DNA of 64,000 bases, taken from the NCBI GenBank assembly GCA_030765065.1, contig CM060985.1:179740096-179804095 (forward strand), in the 5' to 3' direction. The notes under the pieces are model-generated. The model saw only the letters and a list, made by a program, of their open reading frames with translations, ran no database searches and had not been told where the DNA came from. The position numbers were made by a program, and so were the translations under genes. Numbering within the stretch: position 1 is the first letter of the stretch; every line of letters starts with the position of its first letter. This stretch comes from Deroplatys truncata (Eukaryota > Arthropoda > Insecta > Mantodea > Mantidae). Below are positions 10,367-20,589 of the stretch, in pieces.

Positions 10367-12025
10367 TAATAGTATAGCACGTGTAAAACAAGAACTTCAT
10401 AAAATATTGAAAAAAATCTTACCGCTCAGTGGTTGGCGAGTACTTGACCCTCCTGGGAAACCGGAGGGCGCAGACGACTCGTCGCTGTCTTCATCAAAAA
10501 AATAAAGACCGAAATCTGAAAATAATGATAATAGTATAGCACGTGTAAAACAAGAACTTCATAAAATATTGAAAAATTCTTACCGATCGGCGGATGCTAA
10601 TAATAATAATAATAATAATAATACTACTAATAGTAGTATAGCATTTGAAAAACAGGAACTTCATAAAATACTGAAAAATTCTTACAAATCGGTAGTTGCT
10701 GATCGCTTGACCAGGGAAAACCGGAGACTCCGACGCCTCGAGGGCGTCTTCCTCAAAATTAAAGACGCCAGTAATTTACACGTTAGATTTTATTTATTTA
10801 TTTACTTAGTTTTTAATAGAAAAGTTATATATTATTAAGTTATTTTACTTTATTGCGAATAGCTTATACAGGGAAAATGTCAATGTATTTTTTTTTAAAC
10901 ACCTGAGAAATTTCTATTGCAAAAAAATAAAGCACTTGTATTTCTCGACACAGTCATGGAAAATATCTCTTTTAACATGATGGTAACAGGCTGAAAGTTT
11001 TTACTAAATAAATGCGCGAGAGGAATGAAACATTCACAGTGAATGTTCGACCAATGCATGCAAACAGGAAGTCCACGGATCGATTACCACCGGTTACCAT
11101 CGGAAGAATCTTTATACAGAACATTTTTATTCGATTCGTTGAGGTTTTCAAGTAATTGTATTTCTCTAGAAAGGAATATAATTCACTTGGTGAAAACACG
11201 TATTTAAATACCCGGAATAATAATTACTCAACACGATGAATACTTAACTAAACTGTTCACATTTTTTTTTTTTTTTTTTTTGAGAATTCAGCCAGCTAGA
11301 TATTAACAGTAGAAGTTCAGCTATTCGCATATAAATGCCCAACATTAAAAACAAGAACGCAAATATAAGTTAAATGTACAGAGTAATAATTTAACTTTTA
11401 AAGTAAATGAAGTGTTTTTACATAAAGAAAGTTATATTATTAAGTTAATTTACTTTATTGCGAATAGCTTATACAGGGAAAATGTCGATGTATTTAACAA
11501 TCAAGGAATTTCTATTACAAATAAAGCACGTGTATTTCTCGACACAATCATGGAAAATATCTCTTTTTAACGTGATGGAAACAGACTGAAAGTATTTACT
11601 AAATAAATGCGTGAGAGGAATGAAACATTAACTGATGAATGTTCGATCAATGCATGCAAACAGGAAGTCCACGGATCGATTACCGTCGGTTACCCTCGGA
11701 AGAATATTTATACAGAACATTTTTATTCGATTCGTGGGGGTTTTCAAGTAATTGTATTTTCTCTAGAAAGGAATATAATTCACTTGGTGAAAATACGTAT
11801 TTAAATACCCGGAATAATAATTACTCAAAAAGATGAATACTTAACTAAACTGTTCACATTTTTTTTTTTGAGAATTCGCGCAGCTAGATATTAACAGTAG
11901 AAGTTCAACTATTCGCATATAAATCCCGACATTAAAAACAAGAACGCAATTATAAGTTAAATGAACTGAGTAATAATTTAACTTTTAAAGTAAATGAAGT
12001 GTTTTTTTTACAACTTACCAGACAT
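9387..12025 (-). CDS. Spliced gene with a tandem array of acidic repeat exons (unknown function)
   Basis: Model (minus strand): exon 1 coding 12025-12019 (ATG TCT G, donor GTAAGT); exon 2, uncertain, 10751-10686; exons 10515-10423 (93 nt), 10329-10252 (78 nt), 10164-10087 (78 nt); last exon 9841-9387 ending in TAA. From the third exon on, acceptors are TATTTTCAG, donors GTAAGA, and all junctions are phase 1. The sum is 777 nt, about 258 residues. Each middle exon encodes a module like DFDEDSDESSSPSGFPGG followed by Ser/Thr/Arg/Gln/Pro residues; the last exon starts with a diverged module, then a long Ser/Thr/Pro-rich stretch and a basic tail (YHRRVKRTSEVVRR). I do not recognise the family. 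The acidic Ser repeats and basic tail suggest a nuclear or nucleic-acid-linked protein, but that is inference. The frame through a 453-nt terminal exon plus promoter and poly(A) signals makes a chance model unlikely. Confidence 0.65.
9922..10014 (-). pseudogene. Repeat exon with destroyed acceptor (probably skipped)
   Basis: This 93-nt unit is nearly identical to the exon at 10423-10515, but its acceptor reads TTTTCAA instead of TTTTCAG. Its donor GTAAGA is intact. One Glu codon of the acidic run is changed to Lys (GACAAG). Because the exon is phase 1 at both ends, skipping it leaves the reading frame unchanged. Confidence 0.65.
10584..10596 (-). other. Possible 13-nt micro-exon
   Basis: Between TTATTAG and GTAAGAATT lie 13 nt. 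If the preceding exon is read in its acidic frame, it ends in phase 0 and these 13 nt would return the frame to phase 1. If exon 2 instead starts at GAAGAC after TTTTGAG, the micro-exon is not needed. The sequence does not decide between the two. Confidence 0.25.
10823..12012. repeat. 605-bp tandem duplication inside intron 1
   Basis: Two copies (about 10823-11426 and 11427-12012) share many blocks, for example TACAGGGAAAATGTC at 10867 and 11472. They differ by scattered substitutions and small indels, including a long T run near 11262-11280 in the first copy. Neither contains a plausible exon on the minus strand. They lie between exon 1 and the repeat exons, so the duplication lengthened the first intron. 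Confidence 0.8.
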
Positions 12026-12090
12026 GATGTTCGATGAAATTTAAAGTTGAATGAGAAAAGTTTGTAGAGGTCTTAGCTCGTTGATGATAG

Positions 12091-12200
12091 CTGAGAAACT
12101 GTAAGAATTTCTGGTGAAACAGTCTTTTATAGTGCTCTTTTGCAATACAAAAATGTATGCGGGAAAGTTTAAGATATATAATACAACGATTTTGATTGGC
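12091..12200 (-). promoter_or_regulatory. CCAAT/TATA promoter of the exon-array gene
   Basis: On the minus strand there is AGCCAATCA (CCAAT core 12195-12199), then CTATAAAAG (TATA 12131-12126), then ACAGTTTC, whose A at 12100 lies 31 nt from the first T of the TATA box, like an arthropod initiator. The leader is about 75 nt to ATG 12025, which has A at -3. The spacing is what a core promoter needs; the transcription start itself is predicted, not observed. Confidence 0.6.
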
Positions 12201-12345
12201 TACTCCAAACCTTCGAGTAGAAGTAGAGGGAAATGCTAGCCTCGCACAGGGGCACTTCGTAAGCAAGCCTAAACCTGTTATGGGGAAATCCGACATCACG
12301 CCAGCTCTCCTTAAGGGAATGCTTCTGCATATGACGCTAGGAAAT

Positions 12346-12918
12346 ACGTCGGGAAGAGGTGATTTTAGCTCGTCTACGAATCGGACGCCTTTTTAGTCTT
12401 AGATACCTGCTTAGTGGTGATCCCGCTCCGCTGTGTCAGCAGTGTGACGTGCCCTTAACGGTGCGTCACATTTTAACTGAGTGTCAAGTTTTAGCTCCAC
12501 TGCGCGTTCGCCTGGGTCTACCTGTTGGCATAGCCAACGTTTTGGCAGACGACGCGCATGCTGTAGAATGTATTTTACGTTTTATCACTGCCATTGGTTT
12601 TAGCCGTCGCATTTGATGCGCTGAGCGCGTTTTAGTTGTTTGATTTTACGTTATCTTTTAATGGGGGCACTCCTCCCCAGTGGATATTTGGCGCTCGTGT
12701 CCTTCGCATTCTATAGTTCTTGACACGTTTTATTCTTTTAGTGACCATGATTTTAGTGTGTAGATTTTAGTCTTTGGTGTGTTGTGTTTTTTAGTGTTTT
12801 GACCAAGCGGGTTTGTGTGTGATTTTTTAGTTTTTTGACTTTTCAATTTTATATTTCATACATTGTAAGGGTGCTAATAACCAATGTAGTTGAGCGCCCT
12901 TAAGCTCCACCTCATCAT
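12346..12918 (+). mobile_element. I-type element, short 5'-truncated copy with target duplication
   Basis: Only the C-terminal end of ORF2 (finger CQQCDVPLTVRHILTEC, stop near 12616) and the 3'UTR remain. The last hairpin (about 12868-12902) and a short tail are present. The flanks are an exact 11-bp duplication, CGCTAGGAAAT at 12335-12345 and 12919-12929, which is direct evidence of target-primed insertion and fixes both ends. The 3'UTR type matches the copy at 6335-7869. Confidence 0.95.
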
Positions 12919-13094
12919 CGCTAGGAAATAAAAATATATTTTATTTTTTACATGTACCGCTAAAATTCATTGTTAATTATTGTTACATTACCGAAATAAT
13001 CGCAGAGTGAAATTAAGGTATTGTTTCTGTTGATATAATTTTCCTTGTAAGGCTACACACGCGGTTATAAAAATCGTTAAGGGTTCTAAAGTCG

Positions 13095-13165
13095 GGTAGG
13101 GTAGTCACCGGGAATCGAACCTATGAACTCTCCTGTTCAAACCTCGCACGTTACCCATGTTAAAT
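13095..13165 (-). other. tRNA-like segment with A and B box matches
   Basis: On the minus strand TGGGTAACGTG resembles a pol III A box and GGTTCGATTCC is a perfect B box, at tRNA-like spacing. No matching acceptor stem is visible, so it is more likely a tRNA-derived SINE head or relic than a working tRNA gene. A similar B-box remnant lies near 20372-20390. Confidence 0.35.
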
Positions 13166-13406
13166 AAGGCTGTTATTCATTAAATATTTCATTCATCTAT
13201 AAACTATATCGTAAATAACAGGCTAGCTTCAAAGAACAATTGTGAAAATCTATCAGATACATTCGATCACTTAATTTTGAATTCAATCTCTCCCATTTTT
13301 AATGCCATACTCTTCATATCACCCTCTACAAATCATATTTATTTGTTTAGGATTCCATAAAAAATTAGTTTAATTGTCGATATCTCGCAAAAAAATACGA
13401 TATAAG

Positions 13407-13925
13407 TTGTTTAAAACGTTCTCGTCCTATGTTTACTAAGAGAATAAGCCAACCTTTTTAAATGGAATAAAACTTGATTGCCTCTGAGAAGGAAATAATA
13501 CTTGGAGATAAATGTAATAGTCACGAATGCTTACTGAGACAATCTATACACTACGCGTGAAAAAATACATGTTTTAAACAGAGTCCATTCCTATAATCTA
13601 TATGGGCAGGGGTTTTTTCCTGTAAGATCGCTATGCTTTTGATGGTTCGATCTCTCTCTCTGCTGGAATATTAAAAAAATATCTCTCGAAGGGAGGGTTG
13701 TTTAAAACGTTCTCGTCCTATGTTTACTAAGAGAATAAGCCAACCTTTTTTAAATGGAATAAAACTTGATTGCCTCTGAGAAGGAAATAATACTTGGAGA
13801 TAATTGTAATAGTCACGAATGCTTACTGAGACAAGCTATACACTACTCGTGAAAAAATACATGTTTTAAACAGAGTCCATTCCTATAATCTATATGGGCA
13901 GGGTTTTATTTTTCCTGTAAGAACG
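13407..13925. repeat. 291-bp direct repeat, two units
   Basis: The units begin GTTGTTTAAAACGTTCTCG near 13407 and 13698 and run about 225 bp with few differences, separated by 65 bp of unrelated sequence. High identity suggests a fairly recent duplication. No coding content is seen. Confidence 0.75.
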
Positions 13926-14839
13926 TTATGCGTTTAATTATAATTTCAGAGTAAAAAGAAAATATCGCTTCTCACCGTTTAATTTTCCTAACGCTAAGAG
14001 TCATTCAATATTTTATTGAAAGAAATAAGAGATATGAAACTTAATCATTAATAATCTTCATGTAGAATTTAAATTACTTATTGGAGGAAAAAAATGTTTT
14101 AGCAGGCTTGTAATTGTCTGGTTTAGGATTTTCCTGTCTGCACGGGTGACCTACGCAGAGCAATTAGGAAGCCTTTCAAGCTGGGCATTAACGGTATGAC
14201 AGACGTCAATTGTATCCTTAAAGGTTACTTCCCCAGCGGTCGGGGTTTTTTTTCCGTCAAGGGTGTACAAAATTTCCTTTACATCGGGGTTTCTTTTTCA
14301 GTTTAGCGAAGAGTAACAAGGATTGTGTCTTGTTTAGGATAGGCTCCATATTTCATTATTTATTTAGAATTAAACAAATGTTATTAGTCGTAATAGTTAT
14401 ACACGCGTAATAATCAACTTAACACCCGAACACATGCGACAGCAACCAAAATGCGCAAGTCAATTCATATACAATTAATTAATAAAAATATTTAATTGTA
14501 TTCATCGATCAGCGGGACTGTTATTTATTTTTAATAACGTATGGAATATTTAACTATAATGTTAAACGTATTTATTTCGCTGATGAGGGTATACAGGACC
14601 CAGTATGCATTCTTAAAGTCTCTTAAGATGTTTAATGTAGTGGAAACGTCTGCCATTGCCCGCTAATGGGGGTATACATGGACATTTCTTCCGAGAACAC
14701 CGTATGCGTTCTTCAGGGGTGTACAGCATATTTCTTTCAATCAGGGTACGCACGTGAATAATTCGTCGAATTTCTCAAAGATCGCTACGTCTTTAGAAAG
14801 AACATTTAAAAATCGAATATCAAATTTATATTTGATGTT

Positions 14840-15350
14840 TCGAATTTCTTGTAAGGAGAGGGATAGAGAGAGAGCTTGTATGATGGACACAGTGTCTGTT
14901 TTGAAAGATCCCTGCAGAAAGTAATGCATGTTTTGAAGGTTCTGTAAGGAGAGGGAGAGCTTACGTGTTGGACACGATATCTGTTTTGAAAGTAATGCAT
15001 GTTTTGAAGGTTCTGAAAGGAAAGGGAGAGAGCCTACGTCTCGGTCACAATGCACGTTTAGAAGTCCTCTCTCCATGTTATTACCTCATTTCGCGATACT
15101 TTTATATCTACTAAGAAAGGTATGCCTGTTTTGAAGGCTGTGTAAGGGGAGAGAGAGAGAGCTTGTATGATGGAGACAATGTCTGTTTTGAAACTTCCCT
15201 GTATGTTTTGAATGTTTTGAAAGGAAAGGGAGAGAGCCTACGTCTCGGTCACAATGCACGTTTAGAAGTCCTCTCTCCATGTTATTACCTCCTTTCGCGA
15301 TGATTTTATATCTAAGAAAGGTATGCCTGTTTTGAAGGCTGTGTAAGGGT
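14840..15350. repeat. Tandem repeats with GAGAG and GTTTTGAA blocks
   Basis: A larger unit of about 203 bp is repeated (CCTACGTCTCGGTCACAATG at 15033 and 15236). Inside it are shorter 60-70 bp units containing GTTTTGAAGGTTCTG and AGGGAGAG. Because the units carry few stops on the minus strand, two open frames there begin with the same 20 residues; I regard them as repeat artefacts. Confidence 0.7.
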
Positions 15351-16194
15351 AATTATTGCTTCTCTCGAGTGAGAAGAGACATAGCGGTCTTATATTTTTT
15401 AACATCAGTTGGAGCGTGCCCCCGCATGTGGCGTGATGGATACCCCTAGCCATTAAGAGCAGGTACCGGGGAAAAACCCTAGCGTCCTGGTTTAACCACT
15501 TCTTAAGCTTCATTGTATTAGACGATGCACAGCGGTCGCATGCGTCTTGTTTTTCGTAAAGGGTTCTCGTGTTAACGTCTCACACTAGCTATTTACAACG
15601 TCCTTTTCAGTCGCTTTTTTAATTCGTCTAAGCAATGTAATATTTTTATAAGCCCTCCGCTCAAAAGAAGAATTATACAAATTTTATTAGTTGTAATAGT
15701 TATACATGCGTAATACTCACACATATACGAGAACAACCAGGTGCGCGAGTCAATTCATATACAATTAATTAATAAAAAAACTTAATTGTTTTCATTGATT
15801 GACGTGCCGCGTTTAATTTCAAATGCGATGTCATTAGTAGGTGAAAAATGGGTGCTCTAGGTGCGCAAGTCAATTACATTAATCAATCAATAATACTTAA
15901 TTGGTCGACGAGCAGCGTTTAATAACCTCACCCCTTTAGAGGCATGATGGCCTGACATTAGCAGTATATAAACATTGATTCTTTTTTTTTCAATATCGCA
16001 TTACCTAATTGATTGACACAATTATCTCATCAAATCGTTAACATGTTTTACCGACGCCGACAGAATGGAGCCTGGCTAGTCTACACATCGAGACTTGTTA
16101 GTGACGTCACGCACACAGTCGTGGAGTGTGGGTGAAACTGGTTATTATTAGACCGAAGTCGGCTGGCGGGTTTTTCATTACATGTCGGACTGTT

Positions 16195-16400
16195 GCCGGA
16201 GAATGTATGCGTGTATGTGCATGAGTGTGTATGCGCGCGTGTGTGTGTACATGAGTGTATGTGTGTGTGTTGTGTGCGTGAGTGTGTAAATCCATGTTTG
16301 CATGCGTGCCTGTGCGAGTGTGTAAGTGTACGAGTGTATGTGTTTGTATACGTATGAGGTGTATGAATGCATGTGTGTATGAGCAAGTATATTGGTATAT
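16195..16400. repeat. TG-rich low-complexity tract
   Basis: Imperfect (TG)n with TGTGTATG and GAGTGTATG variants. Three overlapping His/Thr-rich frames on the minus strand arise from it and are not genes. Confidence 0.85.
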
Positions 16401-16404
16401 ATAT

Positions 16405-16787
16405 TCATTCATTCATTCATTATCTGTTTACCCTCCTCTTATGCAGGACTTATACCCCCCAGGACTTACAGGCGGGTGCCTGGGGTCAGAGGCCCGTCGA
16501 GGAGCAGACACTCATGGATCAGACAGAACGTCCAGGATGGGTGATCAGCCCGATGCCTGGTATGGGATGAAGGAAGTAGATGAAGCGAAATGTTGGTGAA
16601 ATGGATGAAAGGAAAGGTGATGATGGAGCAGTTGGTGGAATGAATGGCGGGGGAAACCGGAGATCCCGGAGAAAACCCGCCCAGACGCCGCTTCGTCCAC
16701 CACAAATCCCACATGCAGGTCCCTGGGATTGAACCCGGTCCGCCTCGGTGGGAGGCGAGCGGTCTAACCACTCGGCCACGGCGCCGC
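16405..16787 (-). mobile_element. tRNA-derived SINE
   Basis: On the minus strand the element starts GGCGCCGTGGCCGAGTGG at 16787, with an A box (TGGCCGAGTGG), an anticodon-like stem-loop and a B box GGTTCAATCCC, i.e. the shape of a tRNA head. The 3' side of an acceptor stem is absent, so it is not a functional tRNA. A body of about 300 bp follows, and the element ends in an ATGA-repeat tail (plus-strand ATTCATTCATTC near 16407-16425). It sits inside a TA/TG microsatellite. SINEs depend on a LINE for movement; its tail does not match the I-type tail, so the partner is unknown. Confidence 0.75.
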
Positions 16788-16790
16788 CTC

Positions 16791-16841
<51 letters not shown>

Positions 16842-17000
16842 AATGGCTATGTGCATGAGTGTATATGTATGTGTAAGTGTGTGTGTACGTGCACTGATGT
16901 ATGCCTATGCCTGCAGGCGTATTCGTGTGTGTATGGGTGTGTGCATGAGTGTATATGTATGTGTAATGGTTCTGTGCATGTGTACATATGAATGCATGGA
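16788..17000. repeat. TA then TG microsatellite
   Basis: A (TA)n run at 16792-16832 is followed by GT-rich repeats to about 17000. It continues the low-complexity tract interrupted by the SINE. No coding meaning. Confidence 0.85.
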
Positions 17001-17880
17001 TGTATGCATGTCAAGAAGAAAGAGATACATAAATATATGATAAATGATAGATAGAAAGAGGGAAAAGGAAGAAAAACAGACAAGAAGAAAGAAAAAGAAT
17101 CGTGTCTAGGCATCGGAATATATAAATAATTATATTTGTTAAATACATTTAATCTGACCGTGCATACTCTGATAGTTTAATATTTATTAAGCATTACAGT
17201 TTCGCGGGGTAAGATTCGAACTAGGAGCTCTGCGTATCCGTTAACTTATTTCATTAATCTGGGTAATGATATCATATTATCAAAGCATCAATTTCTTATT
17301 AGCAATTAAAGCATTTAATTTTTTGTTTGCAGTAAGAATTGAACACCGATCTATGGATATCTAAGTATACACAGAGGTTTAATATAGATAATGATATATA
17401 TTAAGCACGCTTTTTTGATAACGCTGCTTGAAAAGAGCCAAACAGGGAGCTTGTATAACCGTTCGGGTATATCCGTTGGACTTCGTGAAGACAGAACTGG
17501 GCTCGGGGCAAAGCCAACGCCATGGTGGAGGGGGGTGGGGTGGAATTTAGCGTCTAGCAGGTAAACTGACCTCTGTCTTTCCCATCGGTCAAACAAAGAC
17601 AGGGCAAGTATAAAGCCTCCACGAGTTTCTTTTGTTCTATATACACCTAACACGCACGTGTCCGGACAATGGAAAGAGATACAATAGAATCTGTTCCTTT
17701 GTTAGCAGGCTTCAGGTTCCTGTTTTGTTATAAAACCCAATTTATCATGGTCTTTGTTCATTTTGGCAGGTGAAGGGCAAGCTATGTTCTTTTGTTATAG
17801 GGCTGTGGAAGCAGGGTGCTACACGGGTTGTCTTTCTAACGAAGCCTTGCTCTAGACAATAGAAAGGGATACATTTCTGA
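17001..17880. other. Non-coding, two tRNA-like remnants
   Basis: No gene is supported. Near 17206-17260 and 17325-17380 are two sequences with degenerate T-arm-like blocks (AAGATTCGAACTAGG and AAGAATTGAACACCG), about 125 bp apart, perhaps old tRNA-derived units. A minus-strand frame at 17351-17653 has no recognisable motif. Confidence 0.4.
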
Positions 17881-18070
17881 GAATGGAACTTGAGACATAA
17901 GTAATATGCACGTGGCTGGGACAGGATTGATGTATTTCCATTCCAGTTGATTTCTTTTCAAACAAAGCGTAATTCCCATCTTTTATATGCCGAATCTCCG
18001 ACAGAACAGTATCATACAGTATTTCATGTATGCATTTATAATTTTACTTAAAACCATAAACAAATACACA

Positions 18071-18513
18071 TCATAAGTAATCAGTTTCGAAGGCTAGATA
18101 TACAAATTTTTCAAGTTCAATGTCTTCTTGAACAGGAGCTTCTTCTTTAGGACACTGTGTATGCTGTTCATCTGTTTATGCTCAACACGGGCCCTAAATT
18201 TAAATCGTACAATGTATTTTGATTTCGTAAAAGTTCTTATTTTAAAATGTTTGTTATGGTTGGTAAATAAAATAATGTACGCATGTTGTGGATCGTGTTT
18301 GTTTATATACTGGAATTTTTATCACGTAGGTTGTGATGAAAACCTTTCCTCTCGTAAAAATATCCCATTTAAGCCACAAATTAAATAGAGCTTAAGTTAT
18401 ATACTTACACTTTCTTCTACTTTAGCTGCCACAAGTTGAGGTTCTGGATCAGGTCCAGGCTGCGTTTCTTCTGCCTGTAGAAAAGAAACCAAACTAAAGC
18501 ATTCTATGTTCAT
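18071..18513 (-). CDS. Small spliced acidic gene, copy 1 (unknown function)
   Basis: Minus strand. An exon at 18474-18409 (66 nt, phase 0 both ends) follows the acceptor TTTTCTACAG and ends at donor GTAAGTATA. It encodes a Glu/Pro-rich stretch (TQPGPDPEPQLVAAKVEES). A last exon at 18154-18071 follows acceptor CATACACAG, encodes CPKEEAPVQEDIELEKF plus a short hydrophobic end, and stops at TGA 18073-18071. The intron is 254 nt. The paralog at 39591-41745 keeps both splice junctions with in-frame length change (66 versus 57 nt), which argues for coding selection. The start is unclear: ATG 18513 could read straight through into the first exon without splicing (18513-18475 open, with ATAAAA upstream near 18558), or the true first exon lies further right, beyond or under the I-type copy at 18984. 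Confidence 0.55.
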
Positions 18514-18983
18514 TGAAGTCTAAATCGATAAAATCTCCTACTTCTGTTTCCTGTTTTATGACAAAGTCTGTCAAAAGCACATAAAATGCAGGGCTCAGCT
18601 GAAGACCGTGCTAATCTTTATTTTCATTGAAAGTGTAATATCAACACCATGCGTTAGCAATTGTTCTTAAACTGAAACATAGCATTCATGTTTTCCACAA
18701 GGTAGCTCTGGATTCAGTTTTGCACTATTTGTCAACAATATTTTAGGAACGAAAGAATACCATTGTGGCATGGCTGGATTGCCAGTAAATTAAGTTACCA
18801 CACCAAGAGCGCAAGTTGTTCAACAGTTTGTGGGACGATTCCAAAACCACATTTAGTTCAGGGGTTGGACTCTGGCAATGGTACTAAGATATCATTTAGC
18901 TTAGAATATTCCAGTCCTCCAGACAGAGGTATTTGGATTTTAACTGTACTTGGTAGAGTGTGAGAAGATGCTATGGTAATAGA

Positions 18984-20046
18984 CCCTCTCGTATAGCGCA
19001 TACATGATCACCACTCGCTGGGTGCTTCTGGCATCAGCGTCATGGATACGTCATGTGGGCATCTCAGGGAACGAGTCTGCCGACGCCGCTGCCAAATCGT
19101 TAATTTTATCACCCAGATGTTTTACCTCTGTTGTTCCTTCCACGGATTTTTCTTGTTTTTACGGCACCGTTTCCTCTCGCTTTAGCGCGATGAGTGGACG
19201 GTCTTCCAGAGGAACAAGTTGCGTGAGGTTAAACCTTTCCCGTTAGTCTGGGGTATCTCTTCACGTCGGGAAGAGGTAATTTTAGCTCGCCTACGTATCG
19301 GTCATTGCCTTTTTAGCCATAAGCACCTGCTCAGTGGTGACACCGCACCGCATTGTGAGTGGTGTGATGCGCCCTTAACGGCGCGTGTAATTTTACGTCG
19401 TATCCTCTCACGTAGGCGTGACGAGTGGAGGCCCTTAGGGGGAATATGTTGCGGGAGGTTAAAACTCTGCCGGTTGTCTGGGCCACCTCTTCTCGTGCTT
19501 CCCGTCGGAAGAAGTAATTTTAACAGAACTTCGTATCGGACATTGCCTTTTTAGTTCATAGACACTTGCTTAGTGGTGACCCCGCACCACTATGCAGTGT
19601 GCGGCACCCTTAACGGTGCGTCACATTTTAACAGAGTGTCAGGCTTTAGTCCATTGCGCGTTCGCGTGTCTGCCTGTTGGTTTGGCCAACGTTTTGGCAG
19701 ACGACGCGTATACTGTAGAATGTCTTACGTTTTAGCAGTGACATTGGTTTTACTCGGCGCATTTGATGCGCTGCGCGTGTATTAGTTTTATGACTTTATA
19801 TTGTCTGTTTTAATGGGGAGATATGGTGCTCTTGTTCCTTGCGTTCTACAGTTCCTGACATGTTTTTACTCTTTTGTTTTGTTTACCATGTTAGTGTGGT
19901 GGTTTTAGAATTTGTTGGCTCTTTTTTTAGTGTTTTTGACTGCTGTTTTTGTCCCGTATTTTAGTCTTTGGATTTTACATTATTCACTTTGTAAGACGCT
20001 AATGACCTTCGATGTTTAGCGCCCTTAACCCCCATATCATCATACA
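18984..20046 (+). mobile_element. I-type element, old 5'-truncated copy with internal duplication
   Basis: Fragments of RNase H (HVGISGNESADAAAKS, near 19050) and the C-terminal region are readable but heavily mutated. A stretch of about 230 bp (about 19160-19393) is repeated, diverged, at 19394-19635, so the finger region occurs twice. The 3' hairpin (about 19993-20025) and CATATCATCATACAC tail remain. It interrupts the sequence that the small acidic gene copies share on their upstream side. Confidence 0.85.
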
Positions 20047-20589
20047 CAATTTAAATCTAACGCACCTTTAAGCGTACCAAATAAATGTAAACAGAATTTT
20101 GGTTAATCGTGTCAAATTTGCGGCACCAATTGATGCCACAAACGTACTGATTGTAGCTTAATTGTCGTGGAACGAAATGGCTTATCACATGTGCTTAGGG
20201 TTGCGCCAAGCGAGAATCCTGAATTCTTGTTTATCAGTAAATCGTTTGTTAAGTAACCGGTAAACCTCCCCACCTCACACACACATATAAGTACTCTCAG
20301 ATACAAACACTAGACTCTTTAGCATACCGTGAAATTATTTTGTTTAAAGACGTTTTCTGGATTCCAGCCGAGAATCGAACCCGGAACGCTTCATAATAGA
20401 AAGTAGTTTCTCTAGAGGATGAGTTTTGGGAATAACAATAGTTTTAAGTGTTCATTTGCAAGCATTGGAGTTCAGTGGTCTTCTCTGGCGGTATGGAATC
20501 CCCTTTACAGTTCTGCTAAGGCAAACCTTGTGGCATCCGTGCTATCCGGTATAAACTAACTACAACTAAGCACGGCTTGTATGAGTCAC
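20047..20589. other. Non-coding, tRNA-like remnant
   Basis: No gene is supported. On the minus strand GGGTTCGATTCTCGGC (about 20371-20388) resembles a tRNA T arm or pol III B box, without a convincing acceptor stem. Nothing else is recognised. Confidence 0.45.

Larger units (their letters stand above)
9842..10600 (-). repeat. Tandem exon array, unit about 165 bp
   Basis: The marker GCACGTGTAAAACAAG (plus strand) occurs near 9877, 10041, 10206, 10377 and 10539, giving periods of 164, 165, 171 and 162 bp. Each unit holds one exon and one short intron (72-93 nt). The variable part is a (TTA)n run that forms the tract before the acceptor, so microsatellite slippage changes intron length but not the exon. 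Exon lengths alternate 93, 78, 78, 93 nt; all are multiples of three. Confidence 0.85.
12930..16200. other. A/T-rich non-coding region with diverged direct repeats
   Basis: No gene is supported. Visible structure: a 291-bp direct repeat (13407-13630 and 13698-13925); a tRNA-like segment near 13095-13165; a related pair at 14365-14480 and 15677-15790 sharing AATTCATATACAATTAATTAA; and a tandem region at 14840-15350. Open frames on the minus strand at 14741-15513 come from these tandem repeats and show no protein motif. Confidence 0.5.

Noticed and set aside
10071-10505. Plus-strand frame with Asn runs and repeated LSGWRVLDPPGKPEG
   Set aside because: It is the antisense shadow of the minus-strand exon array; Asn runs come from the (TAA)n tract.
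14741-15513. Minus-strand frames that start with the same 20 residues
   Set aside because: They arise from a 203-bp tandem repeat; apparent acceptor and donor sites inside would give introns of only about 20 nt.
16081-16412. His/Thr-rich minus-strand frames
   Set aside because: Pure product of the TG-rich tract, open in several frames at once.
16718-16787. Possible tRNA gene
   Set aside because: A and B boxes are present but there is no acceptor stem and the loop lacks the normal U33; it is the head of a SINE.
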